Shown: one piece after another, positions 1 to 11,327 of the stretch | Layout of the letters: each line of letters opens with the position of its first letter | How positions within the stretch are numbered: position 1 is the first letter of the stretch | Source of the DNA: Perkinsus olseni | Lineage: Eukaryota > Perkinsozoa > Perkinsida > Perkinsidae | Length of the DNA: 64,000 bases | Assembly: GCA_013115135.1 (NCBI GenBank) | Contig: JABANP010000220.1 | Coordinates: forward strand, 1-64,000 | Reading direction: 5' to 3' | The notes under the pieces: model-generated | What the model was told of the DNA's origin: nothing | Databases searched by the model: none | The model's input: the letters and a program-made list of their open reading frames with translations, nothing else | Position numbers and translations under genes: made by a program

Positions 1-2429
1 ACTCATGGAGTCGCAATGCACCCGCTGGCGGACGAAGCGCGCCTTTGGATCTACGGAATCGTCGCTGTAACTTTATTATTTTTGACTGTTCTAAGGTCGT
101 ATGTCTATGAACTCCCTTCTGTCGACAAACAGAGTGAAGCATTCGGCAGAGAGAGTGTAATCGTGGACAGGTGAGCGATTTCGCGGATTACTTCAGAGCT
201 GCGTTAAGTTTCGGAAGGGTTGTCAATTCGCTTCACACCCCAGAGACTAATTGTGGGTCACCTATCCATTCGCGTCGGCCCAATGCCATAGGGATCGTTC
301 GGCAGAGAATTTTGTGATCGGAAAGGTACGCAAGGCCACGGAATAACAACTCGTCTCCGGGGTTCGCCAAACGTTCACCCAGACAGCTGACGATTATGAA
401 CACCATGAAGGCCGGGCGCCAGGCCCATGTCCTAGACCTTGGGTTGCTGAACTAAGTTCAAGTCTCGCCGTGACTTTCAGAGGCCGTGACAGTACTGTCA
501 TCGGCCGAATTTTCAAGGTCGTAACGGTGATGTCAATTGACGCTGAGCAGATGGCTATGCCGCAGTGGCGAAAAGCGGTCAAAGCCGTCGACAACTTATG
601 AAAGGATGCCGGTGAGAGATGCTGTCACCGTCCAGGAGATTCCGTATCATAGCACACGAAGCTGGTGCTACGGATCTGTCCATCTAGCGCCCCCACGTTA
701 TAGTCCCATTGAGCTCTGTACTACTAGGTTTATGCTACTAGACTAGTAGTGCTAGTCTTCATCTCCACTAATCCCTTATAGCATTGAGTTCTAGAGGTCA
801 GGATTCCGGGACTACAGCTGACACCGAACCGACATTGTCGTGGGCTAAACTCACCGTGAACTGAGCGTTGGACGAATGGCCCAGACCATTCACGTTCTCG
901 GGTCGTGAGCAGGCAACATTGTGGAGTGTTATCAGTTTTGCTTGCTGCACAACGTGGGCTCCAGAAGATTAGACTCTGGTTAAATGTCGGTTCACTCATA
1001 GTCCCGTTGAGACCTTCATAGCAGGTTGGCGTCGCGAGGGCCTCGGTTGAGGCTTAATGACCAGCGAAGCTCTGAGGCTTGGTCATGTCCAGTGAGCTGC
1101 AAAGAAACCGTGTCGCGCTGAAGAAGCGCAGCCGTTGGTTTCCATCCAATACAGCTTCTCCGTTATGCGGAATAGCTTATGCCAAAGTTTTGGACGTTTT
1201 CCGTCTTTGTCCGCCGAGGCGTGATCGATGTTCGTTCGCTACTTGAGCTGTAGTGTTCGGCATCTCGGAAACCGACGAACTCTCAGCCTTAAAGGGCCCT
1301 CACGGTCTTCGTCGAGGGCTCCTCTGAGTGAATATACGCAAGAGAGGTTGGGAAGTGTATCCGACGGGTGAAGCATCTGGCCCGGATGGCCGATAGTGCC
1401 ATTCCGGGTAGCCAATTCGCGGGGTCGAGGGCATCTCGCGAGCGAGCCAGGACAGCAGTTCGGTGCTGAGCTCGAAATAGGGAGATCGAATTGGAGAACT
1501 AGTGAGAAATCCTTTCAGTGTACCTCTACTGGAAGTTAGTTTTCGCGAATGATTGATGGATTCAGTTGTCAATGAATGTGCAAATCCTGGGTGCACGCTC
1601 CCTCTAGGCTCCGATTACCGGAATCCGTCGGATTCAGTCCGATGCAGCTCGCTAACGGAAAGGCTATGCCTGCCAGTCCTCGATCGCAATGTGGTAACCT
1701 ACCGCTACTAAAATTGAAAATCTTGGGTGGTTTACCCTGTTTTCGAGACTTTTGTGGTTACCTGGTTCTCAGGTCACCGGAGCGAGGTACATCTCCAATG
1801 TGGTCTCTGACACTGGCATTGCAAGTGTACTTGGGACACCACCCAGTCTGGCTGTAGTCCCTATGACACTGCCATTATAATGAGCATGTACCCCTGTACA
1901 TCAAACTGATTCTGAACTCAGAACCCGTTGTGGAGTGGTTAAGCGACTATCGCACGTGAAATTTTGTTCCAGGAACGAGTTTCAGTATTGGCTCGTTGAA
2001 CAACATTCCGGTGAACAGCTCGGCGGAGCGAACCACTTGATGCGGCTGGAAATTAGTGTCGCACCTAGTGTGCGAAGCTAGCTTCACTTTGCCTGCATAA
2101 ACCTCGGCCGATTTCGGGTTTGATTTGTAGCACTTGACGGTTCTCCACGGCCATGAGTTTGTGACCTCCTCGATCTCCGTCATCGCCGCTTCCCTCCGTG
2201 GCACGTCAGAGCCGTGGGGGTATAGCGACGCAATACCGTAGCTGCTTCCCTTGACCACAGCAAGGTCGCGGTACGCAAAGGCCGGTGCCACATAGCGCCA
2301 CGTTTAGATAAAACTGCTGCCTCCTCGTCTCGACGTAAGCCGTGGTACTGGTAACCAACGAGCTTACGCGAGGAGGAACAAGGCAAATAAAATCTACGAA
2401 ATAGCTACGCAGCCGGGGCTGTAGAAGAT
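1..2429. other. Gene-free stretch at left edge
   Basis: I see no convincing gene here. The open frames are short, overlap on both strands and show no recognisable motif, splice pattern or compositional bias. The right part (about 2200-2430) may already belong to the decayed retrotransposon that follows, but I could not recognise reverse transcriptase motifs in it. Confidence 0.5.
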
Positions 2430-3660
2430 CTAGCGCCAGTGGCGCTACGCCACCGGCCGACGACCCTGGTTGTGCTGATAAACCCTCACCATTATGATGA
2501 GGCAGCACATCCGAAGTCCGTCCTACCCCATTGCCGCTTAGGAAATGCGGCCAGGCTCTCGCAAGCGGCCTTGCTGCAGGTTTCGGCTATGGTGGCGAGG
2601 ATAGCCCTCCAGGCTCCAGTGGAGCCGCTCCACGGAACAGCTCCAATGCGGCACTCTGTGTCGCTGCTGGCATCTTGCCAGCAGACTTGGAGCTTGGTAC
2701 CATCGCGGCCACCAGGCTTGCGGGGCTTGGGTGTGCTAGGGCTCTAGACCAATCTCTCTCGGTCTAGGGCTTGACCCTCCATGAGTGTCGCGATGGCGGC
2801 TATACGGTTTAGCGCTGCAGGGGTTTGCCTACCCAGTCCTGGCATCCCTGGGTCGAGACTACCATCACGCAACGCGAGGAGGCCAAGAGCTACGCCCTTG
2901 AGGCTCTCGGAGAGCCCCAAGGGCGTAGCATTGGCGTACCTATCAGTTCGTACTTTTTTCGTAATTTCCACTCTTTCGTCGAATTTCATCACTTCATTTT
3001 TCATGTCCGAAATTGTCTGGAATTTCAACTTTCGACGACCCTGCCTCATGGTTCTTGAAGCAGCCCGTTGGATTGTCGCGAATGCGGAGGACGAGACTTG
3101 GGAGATCTTTACGGACTCTCAGGCGGTGCTCAAAATCCTGTCGTCTCGAGCTTCGACGACCCGGTGGGAAAAGGCGAGGCAGATTTATCTGTCCTTGTCC
3201 GAAATCCCTGGCAGGGTATCGCTTCGGTCGGTCCCTGGGCACAGTTCAATTAGCGCCAATGAATGGGCTGACGAGCAGGCAGCCAAGGGTGCCTCCATGA
3301 GGGAAGTCTCTGCGGGGACTGAAATCAGTGTGAGGACTCTTCGGCGATATCAAGGTAAAGCTGGCTGCCTGTCACTGCGTAAGTGGTGGTCGGACAAGAG
3401 AGCCAGCCTTTGCACGTCTGTCGATGAGTCATTGACAATGACTTTTTCTACTGCGCTTCCCATGCTCGTCTGTGGATTCGCGGGGAAGTCACGGCAGCTA
3501 GCAGTGCCGTTGTGTTCGGAAGAGCCCCAACCCCAGCCCATCTCCATAGATGTGGGGTAGTCGAATCGCCAGAGTGTGACTGCGGGGCGTCAGTAGGGAA
3601 CACTAGGCACTACCTCCTCTCCTCCGCTCTTAGAGCAGGCTAGGAAGAGGGTTAAGGGTG
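2430..3660 (+). mobile_element. Decayed non-LTR retrotransposon: RT C-terminus, RNase H, zinc knuckle
   Basis: This looks like the 3' half of a LINE-type element of the I-like group that carries its own RNase H. In the frame at 2531-2767 the segment around 'ALCVAAGILPADLEL' resembles the conserved helix that follows the reverse transcriptase thumb. The frame at 2781-3560 then gives an RNase HI domain: a 'FTDSQAVL' strand with the catalytic Asp of the DSQ motif, and downstream 'VPGHSSISANEWAD', the usual PGH...NE.AD signature. After a further frame change, 3540-3640 encodes a Cys/His cluster (HRCG...CDCG...RHYLLS) like the C-terminal zinc knuckle of these elements. The changes of frame, the missing upstream RT core and endonuclease, and an inserted hairpin at 2889-2929 show that it is dead. 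The RNase H assignment is solid; the element clade is inferred. Confidence 0.75.
2889..2929. repeat. Hairpin inside retroelement remnant
   Basis: A 41-nt inverted repeat. The outer arms GCTACGCCCTTG / CAAGGGCGTAGC pair perfectly (12 bp), and an inner GGCTCTC-G-GAGAGCC hairpin (7 bp) sits between them. It lies between the RT-like and RNase H-like frames. The core GGCTCTC/GAGAGCC recurs in another palindrome at 4050-4074. Confidence 0.85.
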
Positions 3661-4049
3661 GTGTCTCCTACCATTTATATAAATTAATTGTTGATTTGAA
3701 GCGACGTAAGCCTTTCAATCAACTATGTTCGGCCCTCATGCAGCATCTTGATGCTCGAACGGGTCTCTAGTAGTACCGGATAGGCATAAATTTTGGGTAT
3801 CTTCCAGGAAGATTCTTCTTTCGTTCGTCGAACGGCGTTCGAGGCTCACTATTGGATATTTGCATGAAAACAGCCGCAGCTCGGACCAAGGCCGGACGCT
3901 CTCGATGGCAGCAGCCGGGACAAAGACCGCGAGGATGGAGGAAGACGCAGAAGAGTTCGGTCGAAGCCTTAGAGCAGGAAGACGTGATAATTAAATTATG
4001 TATTGCTCGTGTTTAAGATCATGACAATCGGCTTTTCACCCTTGACTAT

Positions 4050-4074
4050 GAGAGCCTCTCTGAGAGAGGCTCTC
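4050..4074. repeat. Palindrome GAGAGCCTCTC/GAGAGGCTCTC
   Basis: Perfect 11-bp arms (4050-4060 and 4064-4074) around a TGA spacer. A related but imperfect copy occurs near 13008-13026 (GAGAGGCTCTCATTGAGAGC), and the same core forms the tip of the hairpin at 2889-2929. This suggests a small dispersed palindromic element. Confidence 0.8.
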
Positions 4075-4168
4075 TTGCTGAGGGGCTCTCGGCGCAAATC
4101 TCCATTTCAGCCGGAAAGGGTCATTTCTATGGAGGCTCAAAGCATCACGCAGAAGTTTTTGGTCAAGA

Positions 4169-4435
4169 ATGGAGATGGTGGTCTACCATGCAAGCACTAC
4201 GCATGTACGAAAACCGGGAAGAGGACATCTTATGAGTGGTTTCGCGGAATTCTTTATGAAGAAGACAAGGAAGATGTCAGCCCGGAGAAAAGAAAGGCGG
4301 CCAAGTCTGCCTCAGGCCGGGCCCTTCGCCGGGTGCGTAATCATTGGTATTTCATCTATTATCCTGATAGCGATGATCGCAGTGGCTATTTTGATATTGC
4401 CGGTGTTCGGGAAGTGTTTGCCGAAGGTCGTTTAG
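4169..4435 (+). CDS. Possible small membrane protein or exon with one transmembrane segment
   Basis: An 88-codon frame. Its first half is strongly basic (several Lys/Arg-rich clusters, residues 14-45). After this comes a hydrophobic run of about 28 residues (around residues 53-80, rich in Ile, Val, Ala, Leu and Met) and a short tail 'GKCLPKVV'. A basic region followed by one long hydrophobic helix is typical of a tail-anchored protein or the terminal exon of one. I recognise no family. Plausible splice acceptors lie upstream, so it may be a 3' exon. The alternative is chance in an otherwise gene-poor stretch between a dead retroelement and palindromes; an overlapping 149-codon frame (4003-4452) in another phase cannot be excluded. 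Confidence 0.25.
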   Translation: MEMVVYHASTTHVRKPGRGHLMSGFAEFFMKKTRKMSARRKERRPSLPQAGPFAGCVIIGISSIILIAMIAVAILILPVFGKCLPKVV

Positions 4436-4537
4436 TCTTTCTCGAGAGTTAAGCTGTTGCTGAATGATCCCGAAGGGGTCAACAGTGTGAGCTTCACACT
4501 TTATGCGACTGAATATGAATCATACTGTATGATGATT

Positions 4538-4556
4538 CGAGCATGAATCATGCTCG
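4538..4556. repeat. Perfect palindrome CGAGCATGA-A-TCATGCTCG
   Basis: Nine-bp arms around a single base. It lies immediately beside the larger palindrome at 4558-4590, and an imperfect inverted repeat (GAATCAT...ATGATGATTC) sits just upstream at about 4517-4539. The three make a cluster of cruciform-capable sequence. Confidence 0.85.
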
Positions 4557-4557
4557 T

Positions 4558-4590
4558 GGCGGGTGACTCACCACTGGTGAGTCACCCGCC
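4558..4590. repeat. Perfect 33-nt palindrome, 16-bp arms
   Basis: GGCGGGTGACTCACCA, one spacer C, then its exact reverse complement TGGTGAGTCACCCGCC. The core TGACTCA is an AP-1-like site, but nothing else supports a regulatory role. No gene flanks it closely. Exact conservation of both arms in a decayed region suggests a recent insertion or a selected structure. Confidence 0.9.
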
Positions 4591-4974
4591 TCGAGCATCC
4601 ACTAATTTATCGCATTGCCCAATAAGATCATGAGGGTTTGCTTGCGTTCTAGTGCACAATAGATTGGGATACAGCGGGGGTGTGAACTGCGGGCTCCGTA
4701 ATTCTCAATCCAGCCAAGTCAGTTTAGATCTGAATATTGGATGTCCAATGTAACATCTACGATGTTCTATCTAGTTACAAGCGTGTGCGCAGGGTGCCTG
4801 GAATTCGGTTTTCCCGAGTATCTACTGCCGGCGTCGCTAGAGCCTGTGGTTTACGATTATTCCGCGAAAATCCAACGGGTGAATGAGGGTTGATCCATCT
4901 GTAGCCGTCCGCCCCAAGGCTAGTTATCAGCTGTCTATGTCCTACGTCCTCGTGCCCAGGGACCCATACCCGGG

Positions 4975-7506
4975 ACCCATACCCCTACTTTCATTGCATC
5001 CCGACGGCCGGCACCAAAGACGGTAATAGCTACCACTGTCAGTTCTGCGGGGCCTCGTACTACAGCAAGAACGCGTGCCACTTGTCTAATCACTTGGTCC
5101 TTCATCACCGCGGTCGGATAAGGCTCCCATCTAAGTATGACGGAGTGGTCTTCGAGCCCAAGCCTCGATCGAGAAGGAGGAGCTCGCTGTCTGAATTGGA
5201 TGATTCACCAAAAAGGCGAGCAGGCACGGGTCAGGTTCTGCCAACACCTAAGCGACAGCGAAATACTCCTTCGGGGGCATTGCCCACGAGTTTCGTGAAC
5301 CCGCAGGCGAGCCTATGCGAGCGCAGCGCAGCTTCTGGCGCTTCCGGCTCGGATTCTTTCCAGGGACGTTCTCAAGCAAGTCAAGTCCTCCGGATGACTC
5401 CTACCCCGAAGAAATCCACAGAGGCATCCTTGATTTTCCGCCGTGCTGAGAATAGTATGAAGATGGAACGCATGAAGCAGACCAGAATGTCGCACTACTT
5501 CCCACCGATTCCCGGTGGAGATGTCGTGAGAAGATTTCAAGAGAGCCTGGTCAAGTTCTTCGTTGCCAACAAGCTAGATGTCTCTCCTTTGAGCGACGCG
5601 AGCTTCCGCAAAGTCATGGATGTCGTGGTTCCTGGATACAGTTCGACGAAGGATACAACTTGGAAGAAGGATGAATTGTTCTCAATCAGAGCGAGGGTCC
5701 TATCCGACACACGAAGCGCTGGATTGCTGAGACTCCTGTCTGAGCTGAAATCAGCTGATTGCAAGGTGGTATGCCTTATCTTGAATACGTGGCCCAAGAA
5801 TGGAGATGCCTGCGAAACCAACAAGCTCCTCACTATATCTGCTACTTACGTTAAGAACAACCAGGACGATGAGACATGCCGAGAGCCTCTCCCCATATCA
5901 GCTAGGGTACTCAGGGAACAAGACAATAACGAAGATATTGTAAGAGATATTCTTCGGGGCATCTGTTCTCCGATGCATGCCAGTAAGTATCTCGCGGGGG
6001 GAAGCGTTTTTCTGTGCCGTGGTCGCTACTAACGGTTCGTCAGCCTACTCTCGAGAATTTGTTTTCCCAGACACCGAACCTGATTGAACTTCTACCATAG
6101 AAGAGCAATTCCTTCTCAGATGGGATCGACATTGGATCCGTTGTTTGCGGTAACCACATGGCCAGTCTGAGATCCGAAGTGTGCGAGTCGTTGAATAAAA
6201 GCCGATCGGAAGACTCTCATTCAAATGCGAATACTATAAGAAATTCCGAGGTCAGATGTATTAATACGACTTGCCTCATGGATCTCAATGATTCCGTCAT
6301 GTCCGAACTCATGCTCAACGTATTCGATAATTGGGTGGAGGTCTACCGTAACATGTTTTCTTTCGGTGAGCGGCTCGAAAGAATCCACCCACAGCTGAAG
6401 GAAAGACTGAGTGAGATAATAACATTCCATCACAACCAAGGTGACCCGGCTCCATCCACATTTGTCGACTGGCTGGAACGGGTCGTGAAGGAGTGGGAAG
6501 AGATAAAGAGTTTACTGAGTGACGCTGGGGCGCTCAGGGTCTGGAATGGGTAATGTGGTGCCCATTGCTCTGCGTCCGGGAGGATTGGGAGATGTGTCCT
6601 TTTCAGGTTGGACCGTGAGGCCAGAAGCTTGCATTCTAGCCTCAGCGACGTGTTCTACTCCGCAGATAACCACGCGCGGGCTATGAGCGCTTGTGAGCCG
6701 CTCAAGATGATGCGGGACCTCGGGAATTTTATGAAAGACCGATCGTTGTTCGCCACATTGTATGAGCTCGATGAAGTGTATCGCAAAGTCACTAAGTTGG
6801 AGACTATCGACGAGGCAACTAGAGTGGTGGTACTTTCGAAGTAAGTTTGCATCTGGCTCGAGAGTGACAGCGAAATTGACCACTACTAGGCTCATCGAAG
6901 CACTTGGCGGGAAAAAATTTCTGCTTCGATATCATCCTAAGCGCCGCCCCATTTGTGGCTCAAATAGCAAAGCTGTCGAGATGTTTGAGGAGACCCTTAC
7001 AGAAGTACGTGAATTCAACGCCGAGTTCCCCAACATGGCTCTTGAGGTTGGCGGGGCGAAAGATACTCTCGTGCACTACTTCAAAAATGGGGGTAGGTCT
7101 CTCTGGGAGTTCGTTTTCACGTAAGTTTTCAGGTTGTCACTCGAGATCTGTTAGCACTAAACAGTTCACAAGCAACATGACGAGCCTAGAGTACTGGGAC
7201 CTCCACTCTACTCGCGATGATGTGTCTAGGTAGTCTGGTAACTTCGACACGAAAGGGGCAGCTTCGGGCAACTATCCAGGCGAGTCTCGTCTGACCACCA
7301 GGTTCATCTACCTTGCACACCTTGGAGCTTCTAATGCTCGCCAGCCCTCCTTGCAACCGCTGGAAGAGTAAGTCGCTGATAACACACGCCACTGGGGATA
7401 GCTCACCATCATATTGTCATGCAGAACTCCGAATATGGAAACCTTCACCAGCATCATGATGTCCGAGCTAGGGGGGGATACATTCTCTGTAATAGTGGGG
7501 AATTGA
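4975..7506 (+). CDS. BED-type zinc finger protein resembling hAT transposase (multi-exon)
   Basis: The first recognisable exon (about 4975-5981) encodes a Cys2-His2 finger of BED type, C-x2-C...H-x4-H, within 'YHCQFCGASYYSKNACHLSN' and the following residues. A Lys/Arg/Ser-rich linker follows. Then comes a segment ('FQESLVKFFVANKLDVSPLSD') that resembles the N-terminal part of the DUF659 region in hAT-family transposases. The first intron (about 5981-6043) has a textbook branch site, CTACTAAC. Downstream exons fit 6158-6549, about 6607-6840, about 6890-7120, 7155-7229, 7302-7367 and a short terminal exon ending at 7506, with introns of 34-73 nt. They carry acidic helical sequence. I see no hAT C-terminal dimerisation motif and could not follow the catalytic triad, so this is either a domesticated hAT-derived gene or a degenerating element. 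The start codon and the exon near 6044-6157 are unresolved. Confidence 0.5.
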
Positions 7507-7869
7507 GTGATATTGGCGAGGAAGCAGGTCCCGTCAGTTTTGTTCACAGATATCAAACCCAGATAGTCAAACGGTCGTCTTGGACGAATAGCCGAAATTA
7601 GCGTTGAGCTGGTGCACGCATACTGATCATATCGACTCGATTATACATCGTCGAGCTGCATTCTAGAAACGTATCCTAAGTGAGTCGTCTGTTGTGTTGA
7701 AACTCAACGATTGAAGGGTAGGTGAACGAAACTTCTACTACTAGTAGGCTACTAGGAATTCAAAGCTAGAATAATGTTCTGGTCCTCATTATGAGGACCT
7801 CGTGTAACCCTTAATTCATAGCGAACCTGATCATATCATTGTAAGATGGCAAATACTGCCGAAAAACCG

Positions 7870-8025
7870 CGAAAAAAGTGCATTTTCTTTGAATTTCGCG
7901 CAATTTCCGTAAAAATTTCCAGATTTCCGTAAGATACGGAAATCTTCGGGACAGCGGAAATTTGGAAATTTCCTCGGAAATCTGGAAACGGAAATCTGGG
8001 GAAATCGCGGAAACCGCGAACCCTG
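7870..8025. repeat. GGAAATTT/TTTCC-rich degenerate inverted repeats
   Basis: Many copies of GGAAAT, CGGAAATCT and their complements TTTCC and AGATTTCC follow one another here (for example GGAAATTTGGAAATTTCC around 7958-7975). The patch is built from 8-12 nt words in both orientations, so it can fold extensively. No period is constant, so it is not a simple tandem repeat. Confidence 0.7.
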
Positions 8026-10439
8026 CCGAGAGGCATTGTGGTCTAACATCTTTGAGGAAAGAAGCAGGTGTGCTCGGGGATTTGTACTACCTCAACGTCT
8101 TCAGTGGCTCTGTGCGTTTCCGGTTCGCCGGAGAGCAGAGGGATGCTAAGCCATGAGGCCCGTCGTCCTGCTGCCGAAGCTATTCATCAAGCATTATTCA
8201 CCTTGTGCTTAGTATAACCAGAGTTATTCACATTATGACATCCGTCCTCATGACATTCGTCTCATCATAACCAAGCTCAACAGAGAACCCCTACTAGAGA
8301 TTTCGGCTTTCGGTCGATGCTGCGATGATATTTTCTCTCTACTGCTGAGATGTCTCCGCCTTGAGTACTGTAAAGAGTATCTCTGCAGTGCTGATATGCT
8401 TCTATAGATCGCCTGGCGATCATCGCCAAATTGATCTATCTCACTAAAGCTATTTTGTGGCGGTCTACCGCAACTTGCGGTCCGCAAGTACAATTGTACC
8501 TCTCGGCTTATCCTGCGCTGTTGTGGAAAGCATAGTATCAAGGGCATGTGCAAAGTCGACAGTCCTCTGATACCCTAAGCTATATTTTGATCACTGAGTA
8601 AAGAGGCTTGTGTTCACCGTTGTACACAAATATGAGAGTGTAGTGAACTTCACATTCTCCAGGTTACCGGGAGTTACACCGTGAAAGGAATCACACCGTG
8701 AGAATCACTCAAGTGATACTCCTTGCCGATAAATACTCTTTCCGACCGGCGCTGTATCGTCGCTAGCTCACGCAACAGTCTTCCCTCTCGTCGACCAGTA
8801 GCAAGGCCTCTGAAAAAGAGGACAACGCCTACTGAATTAACTAAAGAAGCATGGCGCATTGGGTAGATTGGGAGAGTTGCATAGAACTGCGATGTACTCT
8901 GTCGTCCTAGGCTACACTACTTACTAAGTAGAACTTAGAGAGTATGTCCCCAAGGCAAGCAACTCAACCGCAGTTCTGGGTTTGTTGTAGCCCTTCCCTC
9001 AAGTCAAAACGAGCACTGGTGATAAGCGCAATATCGGTCCCGTGACTAAGGACCGCTATCGTAGCGGGGGAAAAACTCCACAGGATCTAAATGACTGCGC
9101 GCGTGGAGAGCCGTCGCAGATTGAAACTGTCCAACAACTTTTAAGACACGTAAGCCGTTCGGAAGCAAAGTCTCCTCGACAGCCAGGTACACGTCAATGG
9201 CTGGCCCAGTAAACTGGGGTGCATTGTAGCCTCAGATCTATAGCTTCATGGGAAGGTGTGGGGTTGATTCCGTTATGGCCTCCGTTACCTAGAGGGTAGA
9301 TGAACGCAGCGTCGGCAACCATCGTAGCGAAGAGGAGCGCGGAAAGCAGCTTCGTTAGGATGACAGACATTCTCTTATAACAAGTTACTGCAAGAGAGAC
9401 AACGTGGGCTGTTGAACAGTCTGAGGTAACACGGAGTGGGCCTCAAAAGTTCCGAGGCAAAACCCGTCTGTTCGGATGTGTTTCCTCAGCTTAGGTACGG
9501 GTGTGATCAGCTTACTCGGCTATGAGACCCGTACCCCAGCTTACTCGGCTATGAACACGCGTATCGCCGATACAGCATCGGCGGAGTCTTGCTCAGATCG
9601 ACCTGGTTCGCCTTCAGCAGCCAGGACAGCTGAACACATCACGACGGTTGATGGTTGCTCCGAGAGCCTCCTTATTAAGAGGGCAGAGCCCTAGAGGAAA
9701 GTACGATAGAAACCGCTGAGCAGAAACCGAGATGGCTGTCCCCGTCCGGTGTCACCCATCTCATCCGGTACAATTTAAATCCTCCCGCTCCAGGCGCGTG
9801 GGTCCTAGTGGAGGACGATTCACGTCCCTTCACTAGGAAAGGCAGAGTCGGTGTGAGACTCGCGCCCGGGTAGAGGAGGCCTCTCGAGGGTTGGGCTACA
9901 AGATCAAATCACGTGGGACACGTGGCCCGTGACGTGCACACCGTCACATCGGTACGCAGATGATGTACTCGCACTTGACTTCGCGGAGCATAGCTCAATC
10001 GGTTTGCGCGCGCGCTCCCTCGATTTAATTCCTGGCCACTGAAGTGGCCTGCTCAGTGGTTGTTCATCTGCTACTCATCAACACCCCATTCTCATCTCAC
10101 CCACGACCATCCTATTCAGTGCAGTTTCATCCGGCTCATTTCTTCCATCGAATACCGCTTAAAAATACGAATTGTCATTCCACCCAGTTATATTTCATCC
10201 TGTAGCGTCTTGGGGCTCAAGCACGGTCCTTCCCAGTGACAACTAAGTATCCGTCGAAGAATCAGAGTCATTCATTAGGAAATGAGAATGATAATATCTG
10301 ATGATGGTGCCATACTAGCCAATAAGTCCGAACAAAATCAATAATGAGTGATTCGCGAGTTCCCCGCAGCTAAGGGGTACGCGAATACATAGCTGATCTA
10401 TTGCGGGCGAGCAAGCTTCACCACGAGCCGATTAAAGTG

Positions 10440-10690
10440 CTAGGGCGTTCCGAGTTCCGAGTCCAAGTACTCGGTTACCGAGTTCCGAGCCTTGGAAATC
10501 CCATTCCGAGAGTCCACGGATCAAAGTGCGATTCCTCGGAAAAGTCGATTTCCCATTTCCCGAGGGGTTTTTCCGAGAACTCGGACCGAGTCACTTTCCC
10601 CGAATTAAAGTGCTCAACGGCGTCACGAGCTCGGTCTCGGAAAAATACTCGATATTTAGGTGTTTCCCGAGTAACTCGGAAAGAGCGGAA
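10440..10690. repeat. CCGAGTTCC/CTCGGAA word-repeat patch
   Basis: The words CCGAGTTCCGAG, ACTCGGTTACCGAG, CTCGGAAA and TTTTCCGAGAACTCGG recur about a dozen times in both orientations over 250 nt. As at 7870-8025, the arrangement is irregular and dominated by short inverted copies. Both strands are open for about 100 codons here, most likely a side effect of the repeated words and not coding. Confidence 0.7.
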
Positions 10691-10859
10691 CGCCGCGAAT
10701 CTTTGCGTGCGAGGAGCGTTGCTTCCTGTAGGGATTTCTTGGCGAATACTCGATGGTTTGTGCAGATCTAAGATTTGTGTAATCTCAATCGATTGAACCA
10801 CTTCATTCTCTAAAGTTGAGTGGTTCAACTGATCGCACGAAGTTCCTGGCTAAGGTTGG

Positions 10860-10955
10860 TAGGCACCATTACGGAACCGTAGTGATTACGGCACGGTTTA
10901 CGGACCGTGACCCGTGAACTGTGCGGTACGGAGCCGTACGGTACGGCCCGTAGTT
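10860..10955. repeat. ACGG/CCGT word-repeat patch
   Basis: Repeats of TACGG, CCGTA and ACCGTGA (for example GTGCGGTACGGAGCCGTACG around 10920-10939). It is the third short word-repeat patch in the interval, each built on a different word. Confidence 0.65.
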
Positions 10956-11093
10956 GGACTTTTTAGTTGGACTTTTCAACACTTTTCACTTCGTTACAAG
11001 TGGCATTGAGTTTTCAGAAAGAACATCACGCGTATTTGAACGCATGAACCACGACGGCGTTTCTCTACGATTCTGTTCGATAACAATCGAGAA

Positions 11094-11327
11094 TTGTGCG
11101 AGCAACTTGAGGCAATTGGCCTGTCAAGACCCGGGCTCCAGGAACCCTCCGAACGCGACACGGCAGAACTGAAGCTCAACGCTCACGCAGGCTGCCGCGA
11201 TGTGATCGGCTTGCTCAACACGCGCATGCCTGGATTATATCCCTGGGTGGTACGAGAGAGTGGGACCTTTCGCCTCCTCATAACCCGAGAAACAAGGCTA
11301 GAGTGTCTACGAGCAGGGTTCCCGTGA
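11094..11327 (+). CDS. Possible coding fragment, helical, unknown
   Basis: A 77-codon frame beginning with 'MCEQLEAIGLSRPGLQEPSE'. The composition is that of a soluble helical protein (regular Leu/Glu/Ala spacing, two Cys, a 'GLLNTRMPGLYPWVV' stretch), unlike the shadow frames around it. I found no splice partner that joins it to a larger gene and no recognised domain. It could be an exon of a decayed gene. Confidence 0.25.
   Translation: MCEQLEAIGLSRPGLQEPSERDTAELKLNAHAGCRDVIGLLNTRMPGLYPWVVRESGTFRLLITRETRLECLRAGFP

Noticed and set aside
1934..1995. 'GTGGAGTGGTTAAGCG' resembling the 5' part of tRNA-Ser
   Set aside because: The rest does not fold into a cloverleaf and lacks a B-box.
9984..10045. 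tRNA-like run beginning near 'GAGCATAGCTCAATCGG'
   Set aside because: It resembles a D-arm start, but no anticodon arm or T-arm can be folded downstream.
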